This document shows positions 1 to 7,262 of a stretch of 7,262 bases of DNA, piece after piece. Origin of the DNA: Nevskiales bacterium (GTDB lineage: Bacteria > Pseudomonadota > Gammaproteobacteria > Nevskiales > Nevskiaceae); NCBI GenBank assembly GCA_022616655.1, contig JAKEEJ010000109.1, positions 1-7,262 of the forward strand. The letters are read 5' to 3'. The notes below the pieces were generated by a model. It was not told where the DNA came from. It saw nothing but the letters and a program-made list of their open reading frames with translations, and made no database searches. Every line of letters begins with the position of its first letter. Position 1 is the first letter of the stretch. Position numbers and translations under genes: made by a program.

Positions 1-307
1 AGTGCTCCGTGTAGAAATCACGCAAACCGAGCTGTTCCAGTTCTCGCGGGTCATTGAGCCGGTACAGGTCCAGGTGCAGTACCGTTCTGTCTGAAATTTC
101 GTAGGGTTCCATCAAAGTGTAGGTTGGACTGCGGATCGTGCCCTTGACTCCCAGTGCGCGCAGCAGGCCGCGGGCCAGGGTGGTTTTGCCCGCGCCGAGG
201 GGGCCTTCCAGATAAATGACTGCGCCGGCATTGCTTGCAAGCAACCCCGCCAGCGCTTTGCCCAGGGCTTCCGTTTCGGCCGCGGAGCGCAATACCAGCG
301 GTTTCAC
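1..307 (-). CDS. tsaE: tRNA N6-adenosine threonylcarbamoyltransferase complex ATPase TsaE, N-terminal part (3' end outside window)
   Basis: The first 102 codons of a protein usually about 150-160 residues long are present; the gene leaves the window at the left edge. TsaE (YjeE) is the ATPase that works with TsaB and TsaD to make t6A at position 37 of ANN-decoding tRNAs. The start is GTG at 307-305, sharing the sequence GTGA with the stop of nnr; no separate ribosome binding site is evident, so re-initiation is likely. The protein begins [20 protein letters not shown]. It has the P-loop [16 protein letters not shown] (33-48), the switch-like [13 protein letters not shown] (58-70) and HLDLYRL (78-84) containing the conserved Asp80. 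All are characteristic of TsaE. The later conserved residues, including the Walker B-side glutamate and Trp region, are not visible. The family normally sits next to yjeF, as here. Confidence 0.95.
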   Translation of the reverse strand, partial: MKPLVLRSAAETEALGKALAGLLASNAGAVIYLEGPLGAGKTTLARGLLRALGVKGTIRSPTYTLMEPYEISDRTVLHLDLYRLNDPRELEQLGLRDFYTEH

Positions 308-1806
308 GGATTGAGCCAGAATCGCAACCCGTCCAGCAGATCACCGGGCAACAAACCCCGTTCACCTGAAATCGCAGCCCGATCGCCGGCCAAAGCGTGT
401 GCCAGTACCCCGGCCCGCGCCGCCGTTTCAGGAGCCAGTCCCTGCGCGAGAAGACCCGCTATCAGTCCACATAACACATCGCCCATACCCCCCATCGCCA
501 TGCCCGGATTACCCAAGGGACATAGCGCCAGGGCCTCGCCCTGTACCAGCGTTCCCGCACCCTTCAACACCCCCACACCCCCATCACGTTCGCGCAGGAT
601 TTTTACCGCCGCGATACGGTCCGTTTGAATTTCAGAGGTGCTGCAGGCAAGCAGGCGGGCGGCCTCGCCCGGATGGGGTGTCAACACCCAGTCTTCACGC
701 CGGTGCGGATTTTCAGCCAGCCAGTTGAGTCCGTCGGCATCCACCACCAGGGGATACGGCGCATTCAGTACCTGCGACCAGAGTTCACGAGCCCATCCAT
801 CACGGCCCAGGCCGGGCCCCAGCGCCACGACTGTGGCACGCTCCAGCACGCCGCGCAGTGCGCGAGCATCTTCCACGCCATGAAACATCACTTCCGGTTG
901 TGCCGCGGTCAGTGCCGCCGCGTGGGCCGCGCGGGTTGCAACACTCACGCGTCCCGCGCCGGCGCGCAGGGCAGCACGCGCCGCCAGCAGAATCGCCCCG
1001 GCCATTCCGGTGTCACCACCCACCAGTACTACATGACCGTGCTGTCCTTTATGCGTCGTCCGCAGCCGGCGCGGCAGGACTTGGGGCAAGTAGGATGGTT
1101 CCAGGTCCTCGGCAACAATCGGCACCTGGCGATAAATGTCAGCCGGTACCTGTAAATCGTCAAACACCACCGAGCCGGTGTAATCGGGACCCTGGCCGGT
1201 GTGCAATCCCGGTTTGCGGCCGATGAAACTGACGGTAAGGTCTGCTCTGACGGCATCGCCCGGGGCACTGCCGCAATCAGCGTCCAGACCGCTGGGCACA
1301 TCCACGGCCAATATGCCTGTGCTCTGTTCGCGCAACGCATTGATGGCGACAATGGCCGTCTGTGTGATCCCCTCTGGAGCGCGGCTCAGCCCCGTACCGA
1401 AAATGGCGTCCACCAGAACCTCGGCGGCACCGAAGGGCTGGCCGTTGTAATTCTGAATCGCTCCGCTTTCGGAAATCCAGACTTCCCGCGCGCTTGCGGC
1501 ATCACCTTGTTCGGGTGCGGAACCCACCTGCCAGACCTGCACGGTCCAACCCGCGGCCCGCGCCAGTCGTGCGAGTTCATAACCGTCACCGCCGTTCTTG
1601 CCTGGCCCACAAACCACGGTGACAGAACGCGCCTGGGGCCAGCGCCGGGTGAGTTCGCGCCAGCAGGCCGCGGCCGCACGCTGCATCAGACTGTAGCCGC
1701 TGATACCGGACGCAACGGCCAGGCGGTCCAGTTCCCCTACCTGAACGGTCGAATAGAATCCGGACGCACCCTGGCTCATGTTCACAGTATAGGAGACCGC
1801 CCGCAT
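304..1806 (-). CDS. nnr: Bifunctional NAD(P)H-hydrate repair enzyme: NAD(P)HX epimerase plus ADP-dependent dehydratase
   Basis: This 500-residue, two-domain protein (YjeF) has the usual length (E. coli about 515). It repairs hydrated NADH and NADPH, which form spontaneously or through side reactions. The N-terminal domain epimerises R- and S-NAD(P)HX, and the C-terminal domain dehydrates S-NAD(P)HX using ADP. The epimerase half (about 17-225) shows [19 protein letters not shown] (64-82), VDAIFGTGL (132-140) and [12 protein letters not shown] (168-179). The ribokinase-like half (about 240-500) shows [19 protein letters not shown] (253-271), [12 protein letters not shown] (328-339), [10 protein letters not shown] (354-363), [12 protein letters not shown] (375-386) and [19 protein letters not shown] (433-451) with the catalytic-type Asp442. 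The start at 1806 lies 15 nt after the DUF2855 stop. An in-frame ATG at 1779 is an alternative; neither has a strong ribosome binding site. The TGA stop overlaps the tsaE GTG start, a coupling typical of the yjeF-yjeE pair. Confidence 0.96.
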   Translation of the reverse strand: MRAVSYTVNMSQGASGFYSTVQVGELDRLAVASGISGYSLMQRAAAACWRELTRRWPQARSVTVVCGPGKNGGDGYELARLARAAGWTVQVWQVGSAPEQGDAASAREVWISESGAIQNYNGQPFGAAEVLVDAIFGTGLSRAPEGITQTAIVAINALREQSTGILAVDVPSGLDADCGSAPGDAVRADLTVSFIGRKPGLHTGQGPDYTGSVVFDDLQVPADIYRQVPIVAEDLEPSYLPQVLPRRLRTTHKGQHGHVVLVGGDTGMAGAILLAARAALRAGAGRVSVATRAAHAAALTAAQPEVMFHGVEDARALRGVLERATVVALGPGLGRDGWARELWSQVLNAPYPLVVDADGLNWLAENPHRREDWVLTPHPGEAARLLACSTSEIQTDRIAAVKILRERDGGVGVLKGAGTLVQGEALALCPLGNPGMAMGGMGDVLCGLIAGLLAQGLAPETAARAGVLAHALAGDRAAISGERGLLPGDLLDGLRFWLNP

Positions 1807-1821
1807 CGGACGGATCCGGAG

Positions 1822-2904
1822 TTACAGCGACAAGATGTGCCCCAGTTCAGGCCTCGATTTTCCTTCCAGTACCTCGCGGTAGGCGGCCTCTATTGCTGCA
1901 GGACCGTGTCCCTCAATCACCTTCAGCCAGCGGTTGACGGAGGGTAAAAAAGCAGCCCAGGCTTCCGCATAGCGCCGTTCAAATCCTTCAATACCCCAAT
2001 CCTTGCGGCGTTGCACGACTCGCGTGGGCGCAAAGAAAAACTGGAGTTTGGCTCCCGGCAGCGCGTGCTGCGTCGAACGGTTTTCCCAGTGCGTGGCGCC
2101 AATGATGCAGCTGTATTTCATATTTTCGTGAAAGTGATGATGCACCGCGTGCAACAAACGGCCCTCGCCCGCCATGTCCACGAATACCGTGGGAACACTG
2201 GCATTCAAAGAGTCGACGTGCTCATAAGTCAGCACCCGGTCGTAATAGCCGACGTTCTCGCAAAAGGTCCGGTTGCGCGCCGAAGTCAGACCGACGACTT
2301 CGCATCCCGCTCGCCGTTTCAGCAGGAATGCAACGCCCAGCGCTGTCTTGCTGGACGCGCTGGCAATCAGGGCCTGTTTTGCGCCGAACAACCGGTTTTC
2401 GGCCAGAAAATCCTCGGCCAGAAATGATGTGTAGTACAACGGCCACAGAATAGCCTGCTGGTTTTCATATTCGGCCCGGTAGGCGGGATCGCCTGCACAG
2501 CGACGATAGCGCTGGTACGCTTCGGGCAATGGCTTGCGATGTGCCGCTGCATCCGTGAAGCGATCCGGAGCAATCTCGTCAGGCCGCACCACCAGAAAAG
2601 TGGACATCGGCAAATAACCGTAGAGACGCTCGTTTTCGTGAAGTTCCGGATGCCTGGACCGTGCGACCTGCGCAAAGCCCCAGACAGGCACACGGCCCCA
2701 TCCGGTCGGAGCCGGGAAGAAATCCCAGTAGTGCATGGCCTCGCCGAACACGGCGTACGACACGTTGTTGGCGCTGAATGCAAAACGGTCCACACGGAGC
2801 AGAACTTCGCCCGCCTCGAGTGTTTCCGGTGGCACCGCTTCCACACACTTGCACTGACGTAGATCTTTGCGCGCTACTAGAAAATCCAAGCCTTTATCCG
2901 GCAT
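1822..2904 (-). CDS. DUF2855 family protein, probable zinc-less MDR-type oxidoreductase of unknown substrate
   Basis: This 360-residue protein starts at the ATG with a good ribosome binding site. I recognise it as DUF2855, an uncharacterised family related to medium-chain dehydrogenases/reductases. The N-terminal part (about 30-105) resembles a GroES-like fold: EVLLRVDRFAFSANNVSYAV, then GWGRVPVWGFAQV and LYGYLPMSTFLVV. A Rossmann-like segment follows at about 176-226. There the usual glycine-rich loop is replaced by IASASSKTALGVAFLL (170 on), and the second strand ends in GLTSARN (205-211), which favours NADP(H) over NAD. The block YSCIIGATHW (264-273) is a family-type motif. No GHE or four-Cys zinc pattern typical of zinc alcohol dehydrogenases is visible. 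There is no signal peptide and no membrane segment, so it is presumably cytoplasmic. It sits 40 nt after sucB and 15 nt before nnr, probably in the same transcript. The substrate is unknown, and the family call is from recognition rather than a search. Confidence 0.85.
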   Translation of the reverse strand: MPDKGLDFLVARKDLRQCKCVEAVPPETLEAGEVLLRVDRFAFSANNVSYAVFGEAMHYWDFFPAPTGWGRVPVWGFAQVARSRHPELHENERLYGYLPMSTFLVVRPDEIAPDRFTDAAAHRKPLPEAYQRYRRCAGDPAYRAEYENQQAILWPLYYTSFLAEDFLAENRLFGAKQALIASASSKTALGVAFLLKRRAGCEVVGLTSARNRTFCENVGYYDRVLTYEHVDSLNASVPTVFVDMAGEGRLLHAVHHHFHENMKYSCIIGATHWENRSTQHALPGAKLQFFFAPTRVVQRRKDWGIEGFERRYAEAWAAFLPSVNRWLKVIEGHGPAAIEAAYREVLEGKSRPELGHILSL

Positions 2905-2917
2905 TTTTCTGACTCCC
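2905..2917 (-). promoter_or_regulatory. Ribosome binding site that sets the start of the DUF2855 gene
   Basis: GGGAG (2917-2913) lies 8 nt before the ATG at 2904-2902. This decides between that ATG and an in-frame ATG further upstream at 3018, which would put 74 nt of the gene inside sucB and add a Cys-rich stretch unlike the family. The 40-nt gap between sucB and this gene (2905-2944) shows no terminator hairpin and no convincing promoter. Confidence 0.7.
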
Positions 2918-2944
2918 AATGTATTCCGCAGGACTGAATTCCAC

Positions 2945-4189
2945 TTACAGCTGCAGCAACAGCCTGGAAGGATCTTCCAGGCTCTCCTTGATGGCGCGCA
3001 GAAACAACACGGCCTCACGTCCGTCGATGATGCGGTGATCGTAGGTCAGGGCCAGGTACATCATGGGTCGGGCCACGATTTCGCCATTGATCACCACTGG
3101 GCGTTCGGTGATGCCGTGCATGCCCAGGATGGCGCTCTGTGGTGGATTCAGGATGGGCGTGGACAACATGGAACCAAACACGCCGCCGTTGGTGATCGTG
3201 AAAGTGCCGCCGGTCAGGTCTTCGATGGTGAGTTTGTTGTCCTGCGCCTTCTGGCCGTAATCGCGGATGGTTTTTTCGATACCGGCGAAATCAAGCCGGT
3301 CGGCATCGCGCACAATGGGTACGACCAGGCCGCGGGGCGAGGACACGGCGATGCCGATGTCGTAGTACGCGTGATAGAGGATGTCGTTGCCGTCCACCGA
3401 GGCGTTGACCACCGGGAATTTCTTCAGTGCTTCAATCGAGGCCTTGACGAAGAAGGACATGACGCCGAGTTTGACGCCCTGTGATTTCTCGAAGCTGTCT
3501 TTGTACCTGGCGCGGATATCGGACACGGCTTTGAGGTCCACTTCATTGAAAGTGGTCAGCATGGCAGCGGTGTTCTGTGCCGTTATCAAACGCTCGGCGA
3601 TGCGTGCCCGGATGCGGGTCATGGGGACGCGCTGCTCTTCACGTGGGCCCATCGGTCGCGCTGCCGGCACGGCCGGCGCCATTGAAACGGCTGTAACTTT
3701 TGTCTCTCCCGTTTCCCGTTTCCCGTCTCCCGGTGTGCGCGCGACGACGTCTTCCCTGGTCAGTCGACCGCCCTTGCCGGTCCCCGGTCCGAACTGTTCC
3801 GCCGAGAGGCCCTGTTCGGCCAGTAACTTGCGTACCGCGGGACTCTGCGATTCATTGGAAACGGCGGGTTTGAGGGTTCCAGCCGCTCCTCCCGTTCTCG
3901 ATTTTCCGGAAGGCGCTGAGGGTTGAGAAGGCGCTTTTGTTGCCGTGGCGGCTCCGGCTTCGAGGATGCCCAGAATGTCTCCAGCCTTGACCGTGGTACC
4001 GGGCGCTGTACGCACTTCTTTTAGCACGCCATCCGAGACGGCCGGCACTTCCAGCATGACCTTGTCGGTCTCCAGGTCCACGAGATTTTCCTCCCGGCTG
4101 ACGCGATCACCGGCCTTGCGATGCCAGGTGGCGACGGTTGCGGAATTGACGGACTCCGGCAAATTGGGAACTCGGATTTCAATGCTCAT
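2945..4189 (-). CDS. sucB: Dihydrolipoyllysine-residue succinyltransferase, E2 of 2-oxoglutarate dehydrogenase
   Basis: This complete 414-residue protein is close to the usual SucB length. E2 forms the core of the 2-oxoglutarate dehydrogenase complex and passes the succinyl group from lipoamide to CoA. One N-terminal lipoyl domain (about 2-77) carries the lipoylated Lys43 in [13 protein letters not shown]. An Ala/Pro/Ser-rich linker follows, then the E1/E3-binding domain ([18 protein letters not shown], 116-133, through REDVVA at 145-150). A second linker and the acyltransferase domain (about 183-414) complete the protein. The acyltransferase domain contains [11 protein letters not shown] (212-222), [20 protein letters not shown] (331-350) and the catalytic YDHRIIDG with His385 and Asp389. 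TTFNEVDLK and NGGVFGS point to the succinyl rather than acetyl family. The ATG has AGGA six bases upstream and overlaps the sucA end by 11 nt. The second linker (residues 153-161) is encoded by a G-rich heptamer repeat, and the 3' end holds a perfect hairpin; both are listed separately. No lpd follows. Confidence 0.98.
   Translation of the reverse strand: MSIEIRVPNLPESVNSATVATWHRKAGDRVSREENLVDLETDKVMLEVPAVSDGVLKEVRTAPGTTVKAGDILGILEAGAATATKAPSQPSAPSGKSRTGGAAGTLKPAVSNESQSPAVRKLLAEQGLSAEQFGPGTGKGGRLTREDVVARTPGDGKRETGETKVTAVSMAPAVPAARPMGPREEQRVPMTRIRARIAERLITAQNTAAMLTTFNEVDLKAVSDIRARYKDSFEKSQGVKLGVMSFFVKASIEALKKFPVVNASVDGNDILYHAYYDIGIAVSSPRGLVVPIVRDADRLDFAGIEKTIRDYGQKAQDNKLTIEDLTGGTFTITNGGVFGSMLSTPILNPPQSAILGMHGITERPVVINGEIVARPMMYLALTYDHRIIDGREAVLFLRAIKESLEDPSRLLLQL
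2961..2983 (-). repeat. Perfect 10-bp inverted repeat (3-nt loop) at the 3' end of sucB
   Basis: On the sense strand AGCCTGGAAG is followed by ATC and then by its exact complement CTTCCAGGCT. In mRNA this would make a 10-bp stem with a three-base loop, ending 13 nt before the sucB stop codon (2945-2947). It is encoded in the codons for SLEDPSRL near the C-terminus. The sequence after it is GTTGCTGCAG, not a T-run, so it does not look like a Rho-independent terminator. A role in mRNA stability or in setting different expression of sucAB and the downstream genes is possible but unproven. Confidence 0.8.
3708..3731 (-). repeat. Four-unit heptanucleotide G-rich repeat, candidate G-quadruplex in sucB mRNA
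   Basis: On the minus (sense) strand there are four GGG runs separated by exactly four bases each: AGAC, AAAC and AAAC. This gives a 7-nt period (GGGAGAC, GGGAAAC, GGGAAAC, GGGAGAG). The arrangement fits the standard G3-N1-7 pattern for an intramolecular G-quadruplex. It lies in frame in sucB and encodes residues 153-161 (PGDGKRETG) of the flexible linker between the E3/E1-binding and catalytic domains. The repeat is seen directly; folding and function are inference. Confidence 0.85.
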
Positions 4190-7067
4190 GGCCTGTCCTG
4201 GGTTGAATCACTCGGTCTTTTTCGTGCTTGCCGCGGGTCAATGCCTCCTGCACCAGCTCTTCCTGTTCCTTCTGGTGCACTTTGAGATAACCCACGGCGG
4301 TCGTGGCCGTGCCCTTGCGGCTGACGTAGATGAGATCACGCTTGTCACCGATATACGCGAGCAGCTTATGCTTGATCTGGTACCAAGCGCCCTGATTTTC
4401 AGGTTCCTCCTGACACCAGACGATCTCCCGTGCGTTCGGATAACGCGCCAGCGTTTCGTTGAAGGCATCGCTCGGGAATGGATAGAGCTGTTCGAGGCGC
4501 ACCAGTGCCACCGAATCGAGGGCCTGCTTCTGCCGGGCTTCAAACAGGTCGTAATACACCTTGCCGCTGCAGAAGACGATGCGCTTAACGGTCTTCAAAT
4601 CCAGCGACTCGGTTTCATCAATCAGAACCTGGAACGTACCGTGGGTCAGCTCTTTGAACGGTGAGATGGACAACGGATGCCGCAGCAGGCTTTTGGGTGT
4701 CATCACAATCAGCGGCAGCCGCAGACTGCGCTTCATCTGGCGCCGCAGCATGTGGTACATCTGTGCCGGCGTGGAAGGAACACAGACCTGCATGTTCTCG
4801 GCGGCGCACAGCTGCAGGTAGCGCTCAAGGCGGGCGGAGGAATGCTCCGGTCCCTGCCCCTCGTACCCATGTGGCAGAAACAGCGTCAATCCGCACAACC
4901 GGCCCCATTTGGCCTGACCGGAGGCAATGAACTGGTCAATCACCACCTGTGCCCCGTTGGCAAAATCGCCGAACTGCGCCTCCCAGACGACCAGGCAGTT
5001 CGGGTCGGTGGTGCTGTAGCCGTACTCAAAACCCAGCACCCCCTCTTCTGACAGCAGGGTGTCGTTGACCACAAAGGCGTATTTCTCCGTGGCCAGATGC
5101 CGCAACGGGGTATAACGGTCGCCGGTTTTGACATCATGGATCGTGGCGTGACGGTGAAAGAAGGTCCCGCGGCGCGTATCCTGCCCGCACAGACGGACGG
5201 TGAATCCTTCGTTGACCAGCGTGGCATAGGCCAGGGTCTCGGCGAATCCCCAGTCCAGCGGCATCTTGCCGTTTGCCATCTTGTGGCGGTCCTCCATCAG
5301 CTTGGCCACGCGCGGATGCAGGGTGAATCCTTCCGGCAGTTTCTGCAGGCGCTCGGTCAGCGATCGCAGAATATCGGCCTTGACCGCCGTGTCGGTCGAA
5401 GTGTCCCAAGAATCGCGGCTGTAGTTTTTCCAGTTGACGGTGTACGTATTGCCCACCAGACCAAGTGTCGTGCGCACGGTATTTTCGCCCCGGTCGAGTC
5501 CGTCGCGGTAAGCCCTGGCGAGGGCTTCCGGTTCGCCGGGGGCAAGAATGCCCTCTTCCAGCAATTTACGACCGTAGATCTGGAAAGTCGTGGGATGTTT
5601 TTTTATGGTCTCGTACATCACTGGCGAGGTGACGGCCGGTTCATCGGCTTCGTTGTGACCCAGGCGCCGGTAACAGCACAGGTCCACGATCACGTCGCTC
5701 TGAAATTCATTGCGGTAATCCAACGCCAGGCGGCTGGCGAACACCACGGCCTCCGGATCGTCGCCATTGACGTGCAGCACCGGTGCCTCGAGCATCTTGG
5801 CGATGTCGGTACAGTACCGTGAGGTACGGGACTCGTGTCCGGGTTGCGCCTCAATCGGATTGTGCATGGTAAATCCGATCTGGTTGTTGACGATGAAGTG
5901 AATCGTGCCGCCCGTGCCATAGCCTTTGGCTTGTGATAATTGCAGGGTTTCCATCACCACGCCCTGGCCGGCGAACGCGGCATCGCCGTGAATCAGCACC
6001 GGCACCACGCGCCGGCCGGCTTCGTCGCCCCGGCGCGTCTGCCGCGCCTTGACCGAACCCTCGACGACGGGATTGACGATTTCCAGATGCGAGGGGTTGA
6101 AGGCCAGCACCATGTGCACGCGCCTGCCACCGATGTCCACGTCTGTGGAAAATCCCATGTGGTATTTCACGTCGCCGGCACGCGCCAGAGTATCCACTGA
6201 ATGTTTGCCTTCAAACTCCGCGAACAGCTCCCGGGGCGATTTGCCGAGAATGTTGACGAGTACGTTGAGGCGACCGCGGTGCGCCATGCCGATCACGATT
6301 TCTTCCACGTTGCGCTCGGCACAGGAGCGCAACACCTGATCCAGGGCCGGAATCAGGCTGTCCCCGCCTTCCAGCGAGAAGCGCTTCTGGCCGACGTACT
6401 TGCTGTGGAGATAGCGCTCCAGACCTTCGGCCGCCGCCAGCAGTTTGAGCACCTCCCGCTTGTGTTCCGACGGCAGTTTGGGCTGAAAGACAGTGGCTTC
6501 GAGATGCTTCTGAAACCAGCGTTTTTGCGCGGTTTCGGTGATGTGCATGTATTCGGCGCCGAGGGTGTCGGTATAGACACTCTTGAGAATCCGTATGATT
6601 TCGCGCAACGGAAGATCGTTAACCCCGGCCAGGGTTCCTGTATTGAACACGGTATCCAGGTCGGCATCGGACAGGCCGTGGAAGCCTGGATCCAGGTCGG
6701 GAATTTTCGGAATTTCCGCCAGGCCCAGCGGATCCAGCCGTACCGCCTGATGACCCCGCACGCGGTAGTAATTGATCAATCGCAGGACGGCCGCCTGCTT
6801 TTCCGCCGCTCCGGAGCTGAGGCCTCCGGCCGTTTCCAGCAGCGGACGCCCGTTACGCGCCAGGCGTTGAAACCGGGCCACCACCGCACTGTGAGTGATT
6901 TCGCGCGGCGCACTCTGGTCCTGAATCAGACGGAAATAGGCACGCCAGTCGGGACCGACCGTGTCGGGATCTTCAAGAAACCGCTCGTAGTTTGCTTCGA
7001 CAAACGCCGCGTTGGCCCCGTGTATGGAAGAAGTCTCGACGAAGCTCTGGTATTTGCTGCCGGTCAT
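4179..7067 (-). CDS. sucA: 2-oxoglutarate dehydrogenase E1 component (thiamine diphosphate-dependent)
   Basis: This complete 962-residue protein is slightly longer than the E. coli enzyme (about 933). E1 decarboxylates 2-oxoglutarate and transfers the succinyl group to the lipoyl arm of SucB, in the cytoplasmic TCA-cycle complex. Visible regions are an N-terminal E2-binding segment with SGAN-like [17 protein letters not shown] (15-31), the active-site region [12 protein letters not shown] (261-272) with His263, and [10 protein letters not shown] (302-311). The thiamine diphosphate/Mg motif starts at [10 protein letters not shown] (360-369) and ends with NNQIGFT (394-400). Further blocks are [11 protein letters not shown] (467-477), FEYGYS (680-685), [14 protein letters not shown] (733-746) and [12 protein letters not shown] (884-895). 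The ATG start is fixed by the ATGA overlap with galU. Only a weak GGA lies upstream, so coupling probably drives initiation. The 3' end overlaps sucB by 11 nt. The last 18 or so residues are a charged tail beyond the usual end of the family. Confidence 0.98.
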   Translation of the reverse strand: MTGSKYQSFVETSSIHGANAAFVEANYERFLEDPDTVGPDWRAYFRLIQDQSAPREITHSAVVARFQRLARNGRPLLETAGGLSSGAAEKQAAVLRLINYYRVRGHQAVRLDPLGLAEIPKIPDLDPGFHGLSDADLDTVFNTGTLAGVNDLPLREIIRILKSVYTDTLGAEYMHITETAQKRWFQKHLEATVFQPKLPSEHKREVLKLLAAAEGLERYLHSKYVGQKRFSLEGGDSLIPALDQVLRSCAERNVEEIVIGMAHRGRLNVLVNILGKSPRELFAEFEGKHSVDTLARAGDVKYHMGFSTDVDIGGRRVHMVLAFNPSHLEIVNPVVEGSVKARQTRRGDEAGRRVVPVLIHGDAAFAGQGVVMETLQLSQAKGYGTGGTIHFIVNNQIGFTMHNPIEAQPGHESRTSRYCTDIAKMLEAPVLHVNGDDPEAVVFASRLALDYRNEFQSDVIVDLCCYRRLGHNEADEPAVTSPVMYETIKKHPTTFQIYGRKLLEEGILAPGEPEALARAYRDGLDRGENTVRTTLGLVGNTYTVNWKNYSRDSWDTSTDTAVKADILRSLTERLQKLPEGFTLHPRVAKLMEDRHKMANGKMPLDWGFAETLAYATLVNEGFTVRLCGQDTRRGTFFHRHATIHDVKTGDRYTPLRHLATEKYAFVVNDTLLSEEGVLGFEYGYSTTDPNCLVVWEAQFGDFANGAQVVIDQFIASGQAKWGRLCGLTLFLPHGYEGQGPEHSSARLERYLQLCAAENMQVCVPSTPAQMYHMLRRQMKRSLRLPLIVMTPKSLLRHPLSISPFKELTHGTFQVLIDETESLDLKTVKRIVFCSGKVYYDLFEARQKQALDSVALVRLEQLYPFPSDAFNETLARYPNAREIVWCQEEPENQGAWYQIKHKLLAYIGDKRDLIYVSRKGTATTAVGYLKVHQKEQEELVQEALTRGKHEKDRVIQPRTGHEH

Positions 7068-7262
7068 GGTTTGATCCGTTTGACTACGGAGCGGGACGGC
7101 TGCACGTCGGCCACGAGTGCCGTCAGGTACGCACGAAAATCATCGGACAACTCCGGATGTTTCAGGGCAAATTCGACGTTGGCCTTCAGATAGCCGAGCT
7201 TGCTTCCACAATCGTAGCGCACGCCTTCAAATTCATAAGCCAGCACGGTCTGTTCCTGAATC
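7064..7262 (-). CDS. galU: UTP--glucose-1-phosphate uridylyltransferase GalU, C-terminal part (5' end outside window)
   Basis: This is the last 65 codons plus the TGA stop; the rest lies beyond the right edge. GalU makes UDP-glucose from UTP and glucose-1-phosphate in the cytoplasm, feeding cell-envelope polysaccharide and trehalose synthesis. The visible part reads IQEQTVLAYEFEG, then RYDCGSKLGYLKANVEFAL and HPELSDDFRAYL. The RYDCG-K-GYLKA block is the typical C-terminal signature of bacterial GalU, in the part of the fold that contacts the sugar nucleotide. The tail after it (ending VVKRIKP) is less distinctive. The stop codon overlaps the sucA start in an ATGA arrangement at 7064-7067, so the two genes are probably co-transcribed and translationally coupled. 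Identification is by family recognition of the conserved block. Catalytic N-terminal motifs cannot be checked here. Confidence 0.93.
   Translation of the reverse strand, partial: IQEQTVLAYEFEGVRYDCGSKLGYLKANVEFALKHPELSDDFRAYLTALVADVQPSRSVVKRIKP

Noticed and set aside
560..590. Two C5 runs near the 3' part of nnr as a second quadruplex candidate
   Set aside because: There are only two long runs, not four, so the intramolecular pattern is not met.
1668..1679. GC-rich palindromic stretch containing GCGGCCGC in nnr
   Set aside because: It encodes a run of alanines and neighbours in the normal frame and fits GC-rich codon use.
1786..1791. TATACT on the minus strand as a possible -10 promoter element just before the nnr ATG at 1779
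   Set aside because: No -35 element is recognisable at the proper spacing (the hexamer there is TCCGTC), and it would give an almost leaderless message. A single six-base match is weak.
2905..3018. N-terminal extension of the DUF2855 gene to an ATG at 3018
   Set aside because: The extra residues are Cys-rich and unlike the family, overlap the end of sucB, and the ATG at 2904 has a good GGGAG ribosome binding site.
6685..6696. Perfect 12-bp palindrome CCTGGATCCAGG
   Set aside because: It lies within ordinary sucA coding sequence with no loop or partner elements; one such palindrome in 7 kb is not surprising.
6201..7193. Long plus-strand open frame of 330 codons antisense to sucA
   Set aside because: It lies opposite the well-conserved sucA coding sequence and crosses into galU; its translation shows no recognisable domain. 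Long antisense frames are expected opposite high-GC genes with strong codon bias.
1..7262. Search for a defence, mobile or other accessory system
   Set aside because: All sequence is accounted for by six same-strand genes with gaps of 40 nt or less, five of them housekeeping; no transposase, integrase, toxin, CRISPR repeat, tRNA or attachment site was seen.

Overview
The window is one tightly packed block of six genes, all read from the minus strand. In transcription order (right to left) they are: the 3' end of galU, sucA, sucB, an uncharacterised DUF2855-family gene, the bifunctional NAD(P)HX repair gene nnr (yjeF), and the 5' part of tsaE (yjeE). The protein sequences look proteobacterial, and the moderately high GC content and the nnr-tsaE pair fit a gammaproteobacterium. 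I cannot name the genus from sequence alone. The many open frames on the plus strand are antisense shadows of these genes.

Right part (about 2945-7262): galU ends in an ATGA overlap with the start of sucA, and sucA overlaps sucB by 11 nt. SucA (E1, thiamine diphosphate decarboxylase) and SucB (E2, lipoyl succinyltransferase) form the core of the 2-oxoglutarate dehydrogenase complex of the TCA cycle. The E3 gene (lpd) and sucCD are not in the window. Two local sequence structures lie inside sucB. One is a four-unit heptanucleotide G-rich repeat in the interdomain linker that matches a G-quadruplex pattern on the sense strand. The other is a perfect 10-bp stem with a 3-nt loop, ending 13 nt before the stop codon.

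Left part (about 1-2904): 40 nt after sucB, a DUF2855 gene begins behind a clear ribosome binding site. It looks like a zinc-less, medium-chain dehydrogenase/reductase-type oxidoreductase of unknown substrate. It is followed after 15 nt by nnr (repair of hydrated NADH/NADPH), which overlaps tsaE by 4 nt (GTGA). tsaE encodes the ATPase of the tRNA t6A biosynthesis complex and runs off the left edge.

There is no gene-free stretch longer than about 40 nt, and I see no RNA gene, mobile element, CRISPR array or Rho-independent terminator. The content is mainly housekeeping. The points of interest are the gene neighbourhood (galU fused to sucAB, DUF2855 where lpd is often found, and a cofactor-repair gene further down) and the two structured elements in sucB. 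I do not see evidence of a wholly new multi-gene system.
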